Origin: Rattus norvegicus
Taxonomy: Eukaryota; Chordata; Mammalia; Rodentia; Muridae
Direction of reading: 5' to 3'
Assembly: GCF_036323735.1 (NCBI RefSeq)
Contig: NC_086024.1
Location: 62,086,924 to 62,150,923, forward strand
Length of the DNA stretch: 64,000 nucleotides
The notes beneath the pieces were generated by a model. It was not told the DNA's origin and did no database searches. It saw nothing but the letters and a program-made list of their open reading frames with translations. Positions 55,904 through 64,000 of this stretch are shown in pieces. A program made the position numbers and the translations under genes. Numbering within the stretch: position 1 is the first letter of the stretch; every line of letters starts with the position of its first letter.

Positions 55904-56982
55904 TTAGTTTCTTGCTTTTTCTAGGGTGTAGCTTGCCTCCTTGTGTTGGGCTTTACCATTTATTATCCTTTATAGGGCTGGATTTGTAGAAAGATATTGT
56001 ATAAATTTGGTTTTGTCATGGAATATCTTGGTTTCTCCATCTATGTTAATTGAGAGTTTTGCTGGATACAGTAACTGTGCTGGCATCTGTGTTCTCTTAG
56101 GGTCTATATGACATCTGTCCAGGATCTTCTGGCTTTCATAGTCTCTAGTGAGAATTCTGGTGTAATTCTGATAGGTCTGCCTTTATATGTTACTTGACCT
56201 CTTTCCCTTACTGCTTTTAATATTCTTTCTTTGTTTTGTGCATTTGGTGTTTTGACTATTATGTGATGGGAGAATTTTCTTTTCTGGTTCAATTTATTTG
56301 GAGTTCTGTAGGCTTCTTGTGTGTATATGGGCATCTCTTTCTTTAGGTTAGGCATGTTTTCTTCTATGATTTCGTTGGAGATATGTACTGGTCCTTTGGG
56401 TTGGGAGTCTTCACTCTCTTCTATACCTCTTATCCTTAGGTTTGATCTTCTCATTGTGTCCTGGATTTCCTGTATGTTTTGGGCCAGTAGCTTTTTCCAT
56501 TTTACATTATCTTTGACAGTTGAGTCGATGATTTCTATGGAATCTTCTGCTCCTGAGATTCTCTCTTCTAGCTCTTGCATTCTGTTGGTGATGCTTGTAT
56601 CTACGGCTCCTTGTCTCTTCCTTTGGTTTTCTATATCCAGGGTTGTCTCCCTTTGTCCTTTCTTTATTGCTTCTATTTCCATTTTTAATTTCTTCTTGGC
56701 CTGTTTGATTGTGTTTTCCTGTAATGCTTTCATGGATTTTTGCATTTCCTCTCTATAGGCTTCTGCTTGTTTATTTGTGTTTTCCTGAATTTCTGTAAGA
56801 GAATTCTTTATGTCTTTCTTTAAGTCCTCCATCATCATGATCAAATATGATTTTAAATCTAGATCTTGCTTTTCTGCTGTGTTTGGATATTCCATGTTTG
56901 CTTTGGTGGGAGAATTGGGCTCCGATGATGCCATGTAGTCTTTGTTTCTGTTGCTTGGGTTCCTGTGCTTGCCTCTTGCCAT
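55904..56982 (-). pseudogene. Outer L1 ORF1, premature stop
   Basis: The ATG at 56982 opens M-A-R-G-K-H-R-N-P. The frame stays open through the coiled coil and RRM (S-N-L-R-I-R-G-I-E-E-S-E-D-S-Q-P-K-G-P) to R-R-S-W-T-D-V-I. The next codon is a stop where copy 2 has Q291 (CAG to TAG). The remaining C-terminal domain is recognisable to 55904, but the total length is not a multiple of three, so at least one indel is also present. Well preserved for an older copy. Confidence 0.9.
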
Positions 56983-57480
56983 CACATTGTCTCTGGTGTT
57001 ACCTTGTTCTGCTATTTCTGACAGTGTCTAGACCATCCTATAGGCCTGTGTGTAGATCTGTTTTCCTATTTTCTTTCAGTCAGTTATGGGATCAGAGTGT
57101 TCTGCTTTCAGTCATGTAGTTGTTTCTGTCTCCTGGTCTTCAGGTGTTCCTGTGGCTATGTGTCCTGAGTCCACCAGGCAGGTCACTTGGAGCAGAAAAA
57201 TTGGTTCTACCTCTGGTCTCAGGCCTGCAGTTGCTCCTCAGAGCCTTTTTTCAGCTCTCCCTGAGGGCAGCAAACAGAAGGGCCTCCGGCCTTCACTCGG
57301 GACCCTGTGCACAGGGGGCCCAGATGACACTAGGCATTTTCCTCTAGAGTCAGAAATGTGGGCACAGAATAGTCTCCTCTGGCTTTCCAGGCATGTCTGT
57401 CCCTCTGAAGGTCTAGCTTTCCCTCACAAGGGATTTGGATCTGTGGTTGCTTTCTTCTCCCTCCCAAGTGGATCTGAAGA

Positions 57481-58625
57481 GTCTTCATTTGGACCTTTCA
57501 GTTTGTTGACCTTTTTAAATTCTGTGGACTGTATCTTGTGTGTTCTCTACTTATTTTTTTCTTCTTTTCTTTTCTTTCTTTTTTATTTTTGGCTAATTAT
57601 CCACTTATTAGTGAGAATAATACCATGCATGTCCTTTTCTGTCTGAGTTACCTCACTCAGGATGATATTTTCTAGCTCCATCCATTTGCCTGCAAATCTC
57701 AAGATGTCCTCATTCTTAATAGCTGTGTAAATGAACCACATTTTCTGTATCCATTCTTTGGTCATGGGACATCTGGGCTGTTTCCAGCATCTGACTATCA
57801 CAAATAAGGTTGCAATGAACATAGTGAAACATGTGCCCCTGTGGCATGGTGTGGCATCTTTTAGGTATATCCCCAAGAATGGTGTTGCTGGTTATTTAGG
57901 TAGATCTATTTCTAATTTTCTGAGGAACCTCCAAAGTGATTTCTGGAGTGGTTGTACCAGTTTGCAATCCCACCGGCAGTGGAAGAGTGTTCCTATTTCT
58001 CTACATTCTTGCCAACATGTGTTGACACCTGAGGCTTTGATCTTAGCCATTCTGCTTAGTGTAAGGTAGAATCTCAGGATTGTTTTGATTTGCATTTCTC
58101 TGATCACAAAGGACTTTGAACATTTCCTTAGGTGTTTCTCAGACATTTAAGATTCCTCTCTTGTGAATTCACGGTTTAGTTCTATAGCCCATTTTTTGAT
58201 TGGATTGTTTGGGTTTTTGGTGGTTAGCTTCTTTATACTTTGGATATTAGCCCTCTATTGGATGTGGAGTCAGTGAAGATTTTTTCCCAGTCTGTAGGAT
58301 GCCAGTTTGTCTTATTGACTATGTTCTTTGCTTTACAGAAACTTTACAGTTTCATGAGGTCTCATTTATCAATTCTTCATCTTAGAGAATGAGCCATTAG
58401 AGTTCTGTTTAGGAATTTCCCACTGTGCCAAAGAATTCAAGGCTCTTTCCTACTTTCTCTTCTATTAGTTTGAGTATATCTGGTTTTATGTCCTTGAGCT
58501 ACTTGGACTTAAACTTTGTACATGGTAACAAATATGGGTCTATTTTTATTTTTCTACATACATACAGCCAGTTAGATCAGCGCCATTAATTGAAGATGCT
58601 TTCTTTTTTCCATTTTATATCTAAG
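57481..58625 (-). mobile_element. Old 5'-inverted L1: sense 3' part (3' UTR and ORF2 C-terminus)
   Basis: Plus-strand view: AAATTCTGTGGACTGTATCT, a T-rich patch (57549-57590), TTGGCTAATTATCCACTTAT, then ORF2 C-terminus on the minus strand. Legible pieces are W-I-Q-K-M-W-F-I-Y (57583-57876) and C-W-Q-E-C-R-E-I-G-T-L-F-H-C-R-W-D-C (57892-58146), the cysteine motif with substitutions around it. It runs back to about residue 960 (CAGCGCCATTAATTGAAGAT) at 58600. At the junction the orientation flips. Confidence 0.85.
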
Positions 58626-58639
58626 TCAGTAACAGCAAA

Positions 58640-60460
58640 AGCAACAGAATTCCCACACACATGTGAAAAGTGAACAACTCCCTACTTAATGATAATTTGG
58701 TCAGGGATGAAATAAAGAAATCAAAGACTTCCTGGAATTTAATGAAAATGCTGACACATCATAACCAAACTTATAGGACACAATGAATGAAGTGCTAAGA
58801 GGAAAATTCATAGCACTAAGTATACTGCTAAAAAAACTGAAGAGATCTTACAACTTAACAGCACACCTGAGAGCTCTAGAACACAAAGAAGCAAACTTAC
58901 ACAAGATGAGTAGAAGGCAGGAAATAGTCAAACTCAGGGCTGAAAATAAAAAAAAAATGGAATCACAGATAACTATACAAAGAATCAGCAAAACCAAAAG
59001 CTGGTCCTCTGAGAGAATCAACAAGATAGATAAACCCCCAGCCAAACTACCTAAAGGGCCCAGAGGCAGTATCCAAATTAACAAAATCAGAAATGAAAAG
59101 GAAGACATAACAACAGAAACAGCAGTAGTTCAAAAAACCATCAGATCCTATTACAAAAGCTTATACACAACAAAACTGGAAAATCTAGATGAAATGGATG
59201 GTTTTCTAGACAGATACCATATACCAAAGTTAAATCTAAAGCAGGTAATGTTTCTAAACATGCACATATCCCATAAGAAAATAAAAGAAATCATTAAAAA
59301 CCTCCCAACCAAAGAAAAGCCCAAGGCCAGATGAATTTAGTTCAGAATTCTACCAGACCTTCAAAGAAGAACTGATACCAATATTCCTCAAACTATTCCA
59401 TAAACCAGAAACAGAAGGAACACTACCTATTTCATTCTATGAAGCCACAATTACTCTGATACCTAAACCATTCAAGGACCCTACCAAAAAAGAGAACTTC
59501 AGACCAGTTTGCTTATGAATATCAATGCAAAAATGCTCAACAAAATTCTTGCAAATCGAATCCAAGAACACATCAAAACCATTATTCACAATGATCATGT
59601 AAGATTCACCTCAGGAATGCAAGCTTTGCTCAACATACAAAAATCCATTAATGCAATCCACTATATAAACAAACTCAAAGAAAAAAATCACATGATCATC
59701 TCCTTAGATGCAGTAAAAGCATTTGACAAATTACAACATCTCTTCATGTTAAAAGTATTAGAGAGATCAGGAATTCAAGGCCCATACCTAAGCATAATAA
59801 AAGCAATTTATTACAAACCAACAGCCAATATCAAATTAAATGGAGAAATAATCCCACTAAAACCAGGGATAAGACAAGGATGCCCATCCTCCCCATATCT
59901 ATTTAATATAGTACTCAAAGTGCTAGCTAGAACAATAAGACAACAATAAGAGATCAAAAAGATACAAATTTGCAAGAAGAAAAAAAGGTTTCACTATTTA
60001 CAGATGATATTATAGTACACATATGTGATCCCAAAAATTCTACCAGAGAACTTCTCCAGCTGATAAACAACTTCAGCAAAGTGGCTGGACATAAAATTAA
60101 TTCAGATAAATCAGCAGCATTCCTTTATACAAATGATAAACATGCTGAGAAAGAGATTAGGGAAAACTTCACAATAGCCACAAGTAATATAAAATATCTC
60201 CAAACAAGTGAAAAATCTGTATGACAATAACTTCAAGTTTCTCAAGAAAGAAATCGAAGACGATCTCAGAAAATGGAGAGATCTCCCATGGTCATGGATT
60301 GGCAGAATTAACATAGTAAAGATAGTCATCCTACGAAAGGCAATCTACAGATTCAGTGCAATCCCCATCAAAATCCTAACACAATTCTTGAAAGACTTGG
60401 AAAGAGCAATTCTCAAATTCATCTGGAAAGGCAAAAATTTCAGAATACCACTTTAAGAAT
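58640..60460 (+). pseudogene. Old 5'-inverted L1: inverted ORF2 segment (RT)
   Basis: Plus-strand ORF2 from about residue 250 (AAGTGAACAACTCCCTACTT) to about 820 (F-I-W-K-G-K-N-F-R at 60456). Frames 58783-59334, 59509-59949, 59970-60224 and 60208-60456 cover the linker and reverse transcriptase. They show I-S-L-D-A-V-K-A-F-D-K-L-Q, G-I-R-Q-G-C-P-S-S-P-Y-L-F-N and V-S-L-F-T-D-D, where the usual F-A-D-D is F-T-D-D and both aspartates are kept. Frameshifts separate the frames. Together with the left part this forms one twin-primed insertion lacking about residues 820-960. Confidence 0.87.
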
Positions 60461-61268
60461 TTTAAGAGAAGTAATATTTACATTTTTGTTCCTAACTACC
60501 TAGTGATGAAAAAGTGCTCCCACACAAACGTCAGATGACCCACAAGCTTCATTTACGTCAACATGAAAAATGAAAATCTCCATCTAAGTGTCTTTTCCTC
60601 TCTCTGCTAACATGAATTATGCTTGTGGTTTTGGAAAACTTTTGCAACTAGACTGATGAAAGCAGGATTCTTCCCGGAGCACTATTTAAAAGCTCAATGT
60701 CTTCAGTAGGAGATACTTCTGTCTTTTACAGAGGATTTTTTTTAAAAATGACACTTCCTACCTGGAATTCCATCAAATATTATTTCCTATCTGAGGAAAG
60801 CTTTTCTTCCACACTAGCACTCTAATGGGTTGGGTGAGACTTGAACTCTTCCAAGGCAACCCTGGATCTGGTGATTATACACCTCCATGGAACTCACACG
60901 TTCACAATCCTCTCATAAACCTGTTCACCTACACTTTCATCTGTTTTGTCAAAGGATTTATATTATACTGCTCAATCAGTCTTAGCCATTAAGGAGACCT
61001 TCTGGTAGTTTATTCACATGTCATACCCATTTGGGTCATAGCTCATTTCTAACATTTCTTTCCAGCTCCCTTAAATTTGAGACATTAAAAAACTAGCTCT
61101 ATGACATTGCCATATTGTGCATCAAATTTAATAAATAAATGCTTTAAGTCATCATATAATTTGACCTTATTTTTCTAAGCAATAATTACAAAGGCATTTT
61201 TTCAAAACATAAATTATCTGCATTACAGAACTCATTGGTAAAAGAAACAAAATGAAATATAAAACACC
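60461..61268. other. Unique sequence, no gene
   Basis: No repeat or exon recognised. Confidence 0.5.
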
Positions 61269-61269
61269 T

Positions 61270-61415
61270 TCCTTCTGTCTGTGTAGCTTAATGTTGGTTA
61301 TAGATTCATTGGATATCACCTTTATTGTTTTGAAATATGCTTTATCTATTTCTAATGACTCCAGGACTTTAATCATGAAGGCATCTTGAATTTTGTTAAA
61401 TTCTTTTTTTTGACA
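61270..61415 (-). mobile_element. Tiny ancient L1 ORF2 (RT) relic
   Basis: Within the 123-codon minus-strand frame 61167-61538, the segment F-N-K-I-Q-D-A-F-M-I-K-V-L-E-S-L-E-I and the following S-N-E-S-I-T-N-I-K-L align with residues about 606-647 of copy 2's ORF2 (F-D-K-I-Q-H-A-F-M-I-K-V-L-E-R-I-G-I ... A-N-I-K-L-N). No other L1 sequence is recognisable beside it, so this is a deeply eroded fragment. The open frame is coincidental. Confidence 0.8.
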
Positions 61416-62097
61416 GGTATCCAAGTTATTATGTGATTTTTTCTGTTTAAAAATTTTTACATGATAAAAATCACTTTCCTGTATGACTTCAAATAAACAC
61501 GTATGCCTGTGTTGCTTATAGTCGTCTTTGAGAAACACTGTTCTGGGTCACTGCTTCCTTGGCTGCCTAATAAACGTAGTTGATAGCAAAGCAAACAAAA
61601 ATCTATAAAATATCTTTAAATAAAGTATGTTTGTGATTTGCTAAAAGGGTCAAATGTCAATGATTTATCAATAGATTTTCTTTACATTCATTGATTTGTA
61701 AATCACAGAGGTGTTGGCAAATCTGTTACATATATATTAGTCTTTTAATTGACTCTTACCTTCTTTGTATACATGAACACCCATGGAGAACTACTTCATT
61801 CTCACCCTTCACTATAACCCTCATACTCATGGGAAAGTCTGAAAAACCTGTTTAACAAGCATTGTTGAGTAACAGTTAGACGTTGTTGATTTACATGGGT
61901 CGTATTGCTGGATATTTGCTCTGTGGAATAAAGACTATAAATTAGTGATGGTGGTCTTAGTAATAATCTATATTTCTGAGACTTTAAAAAAATCTTTTAA
62001 CATTAAATTTAATAAAATTCTTATGCAAATATTAACAGAAATTTGGATAGAGAGTTCACTGTTAATCAAGAAATGATACCTTCATATAGAATTCCAG
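61416..62097. other. Unique AT-rich sequence
   Basis: No repeat or gene recognised. Confidence 0.5.
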
Positions 62098-62099
62098 AT

Positions 62100-62289
62100 A
62101 AAGGAATGGCGTGATGGCTCAAAGGTTAAGAGCTTTAGCTGCTCTTGAAGAGGATCAGAGTTCTGTTTCCAGAATTCACATGGAAACCTCACAATCAGCT
62201 GTACCTTTAGCTACAGGGATCCAGCACCCTCTTCTGTCCTCTACAAATACCCACATACGTATTCACACCCACACACGTGCACACGCACA

Positions 62290-62335
<46 letters not shown>

Positions 62336-62350
62336 TGCTTTAAAAATGAC
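62100..62350 (+). mobile_element. B3-type SINE with long (CA)n tail
   Basis: Starts AAGGAATGGCGTGATGGCTC, AAAGGTTAAGAGCTTTAGCT (A-box region), GCTCTTGAAGAGGATCAGAG, CCAGAATTCACATGGAAACC, CAGCACCCTCTTCTGTCCTC, then CACACACGTGCACACGCACA and a (CA)n run at 62286-62333. Ends CTAATGCTTTAAAAATGACT. The head is better kept than in the other B3 copies here. Confidence 0.88.
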
Positions 62351-63108
62351 TGCTAAATGTAGGTTTTACTCAGTAAACCTCAATGAGAAGCTCTGTTTGA
62401 CCCTCTGAAGATTCTCCCCTAACAGATAGTATATTAAACTTCATTCTGCTTCCTGCAGTTTTTAACAGCAGCTTATTACAGAAAGCATCGAGATCTAGGC
62501 TTCAGCACTTAGACTACTGATAAACTGAGCTATCCCAGCTGTGATCTTAAACAAAAGGTATCATAACAGCTCATAGAGGCAAAAAGACTAACAACTTCCA
62601 CATTCTGTTTTCTGTGGTGGAATCTTCGCTGAATAACCCCAGGCTACTGCTCTTATTTCTGCAAAACAAGATTATTTTAGGTTGTGAGCAAAGAAAGCTT
62701 CACTTAATGAACATCATTTGGAGACTATTGCTACGAGGTGTCTGCTTCCGATGGATTGCAAATGTCTCAGTGAGACACCAGAGGCTACAGAGTCACACAC
62801 AGCCCCACACATGCACTTCTAAGCTTCATGATGAGAGTGAGTGAAGGAAGCCTATTGTGCTAACCACTCTTGATGAAACTAATTCCAAGCTTCTCATTGT
62901 ACACTTTGTGCAATATTCAGACAACTGTTTAAACACTCATAAACTTGAGAATCACCATTATTTAAGAGCTGAGCAGATTTAGGAAAAAGTCACTGGAGAC
63001 AAGGGATATAGAGATAGTGAAACCTCTGAGATTATGACATATGTATTAAATACAGTATTATATAAACAATTTTGTGAAACTCTACACAAGCTTCTGTAAT
63101 CACTAAAA
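62351..63108. other. Unique sequence, no gene
   Basis: No repeat or exon recognised. Confidence 0.5.
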
Positions 63109-63109
63109 A

Positions 63110-63288
63110 TACTTGGACTGTCTCTGTGGATAAGGGTGCTTGCCACTAAAGATGACAACCTACAAATTGCCCATTGAGCGCCATGTGAGCATCAGTGCAT
63201 TGTGACACCCCTCACCAAATATACATGCACACCAAACATATACATACATACATACATACACACAAACATACATACATGTAAATTTTGT
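63110..63288 (+). mobile_element. Degenerate tRNA-derived SINE with (ATAC)n tail
   Basis: TAAGGGTGCTTGCCACTAAA, GATGACAACCTACAAATTGC, GCGCCATGTGAGCATCAG and CATGCACACCAAACATATAC resemble a B3/B4-like rodent SINE. Then comes CATACATACATACATACACA simple sequence (63240-63277). Exact family uncertain. Confidence 0.5.
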
Positions 63289-64000
63289 TTATATAAATGA
63301 CAAGTAAGTTTTGTCATGTAGCAGGCCAAGATCTCAAAGCTAAGACTGCAGACAGAGGAGAAGATCTGGTTCATTTGTCAGTGTTCCCCTTAATAGATCC
63401 ACACAGACAAGCTGTTTTAAGCATAGGAAATCAATTTCTTCACACATCTGAAGGCTCAAAAATCCAATCAGGGCAGCAATAGTGTACGATTCCTCTTCCC
63501 TTGATGTGCACATGGCTGGCCTCTTGCTATTTCCTCAAACTGTCTTCTCTCTGTGTGTTTATGTTCTATTTCCATCTCCTTGTCAGGAAACCAGTAGTAC
63601 TGGATTAGAACCCATTTGCACATTGTTTCTTACCTTACCTTCCAAAATACCTTATCTCCAAATATAGCCATATCTTGATATCATTGTGTATCTTATTCAT
63701 CATACAAATATAGTGAATCTAATATAAATCAATAATTAGCAATAATGCTAAAGTTATCAGGGCTAAAAGAAAGGAGTAACCTAATTGTGGCCCTACAATT
63801 AGGACAATCACAAAATTGGAAGCAGTTTTGGACCAAAAAAATCCAGAACTTTCTCTGGAAATTTTTCATGTAACTATCTAAGGCAGTGTCAACAACAGAA
63901 CAGGTAGTCAGTCATTTGGGATTCCAAATGACCTCAGAATTGAGTTGTCAATTATCTCTGTTCAAATATCTATGAAAAATAATTGATTCCTTTCTATATA
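63289..64000. other. Unique sequence to the window end
   Basis: No repeat or exon recognised. Short open frames at 63297-63482 and 63482-63667 lack any supporting signal. Confidence 0.5.

Larger units (their letters stand above)
54967..57480 (-). mobile_element. Outer (older) L1, ORF2 start, ORF1 and 5' UTR
   Basis: Continuation of the element at 44957-48611: ORF2 endonuclease region back to its ATG equivalent (55845), the spacer, ORF1 (55904-56982), then a 5' UTR that resembles copy 2's in order but is clearly diverged (CCACCAGGCAGGTCACTTGG, GGCATGTCTGTCCCTCTGAA, CTCACAAGGGATTTGG). The 5' limit near 57480 is approximate because another L1 3' UTR follows. Confidence 0.88.

Noticed and set aside
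1..64000. Rat ID (BC1-derived) SINEs
   Set aside because: Looked for GGGGTTGGGGATTTAGCTCA-type heads. None seen, despite their abundance in rat.

Overview
The window is non-coding mammalian DNA from a murine rodent, most probably rat (Rattus). The evidence is a set of young LINE-1 elements with the rat-type 3' UTR (a G-rich purine tract followed by a GGGAAAGGGAATAACA-type block), together with B1, B2 and B3 SINEs. I find no host protein-coding exon, rRNA, functional tRNA, CRISPR or prokaryotic gene. The only long coding regions belong to LINE-1 (L1) retrotransposons. I did not find a new multi-gene biological system, and I do not want to dress up repeat biology as one.

Layout. 1-8.6 kb: an L1 3' tail, a CA/CT microsatellite, copies of a common rodent interspersed repeat, one B2 SINE with a clear 17-bp target-site duplication (TSD), and an old plus-strand L1 (about 5.4-7.5 kb) into which a short young L1 with an inverted 5' end has inserted (TSD 6489-6505 / 6987-7003). 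8.6-16 kb: mostly unique AT-rich DNA, including a complex block at about 12.95-14.13 kb that looks like a candidate conserved non-coding element. 16-18.5 kb: three B3-type SINEs, a CA repeat and a long GAAA/GGAA tract.

18.7-31.7 kb: an L1 block. Two old L1 pieces lie head to head (18.66-20.11 minus, 20.12-21.42 plus), followed by full-length young L1 copy 1 (minus, 21.425-27.776), which has a frameshifted ORF1 and two nonsense codons in ORF2. Then come an older minus-strand L1 (27.795-31.261) and another L1 3' UTR. 32-36.9 kb: microsatellites, a diverged 32-bp-period minisatellite (about 32.97-33.44 kb), a B1 SINE and two L1 3' UTR fragments. 36.9-39.9 kb: unique DNA with a second candidate conserved block. 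39.9-41.87 kb: a repeat built from degenerate units carrying a GAGCTGGCCCTG-like core.

42.2-60.5 kb: a second, nested L1 block. It contains an internally deleted plus-strand L1, a 3'-truncated minus-strand L1, and an older minus-strand L1 (44.957-57.48) that is split by full-length young L1 copy 2 (48.612-54.966, 15-bp TSD). Last is an old L1 with an inverted 5' half (57.49-60.46). Copy 2 is the most intact element: ORF1 is complete (357 aa), and ORF2 is open for 1076 codons, with one single-base homopolymer frameshift removing the cysteine-rich C-terminus. 60.5-64 kb: unique DNA with one tiny L1 reverse-transcriptase relic and two SINEs.

Functionally, the L1 ORF1 product (RNA-binding chaperone) and ORF2 product (endonuclease plus reverse transcriptase) act in cis on their own transcript. 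They also supply the machinery that inserts the SINEs. The features worth following are the near-intact copy 2, the recurrent A6-to-A5 change in ORF2 shared by three L1 copies, the two twin-priming inversions, the hidden 32-bp minisatellite, and the two candidate conserved blocks.
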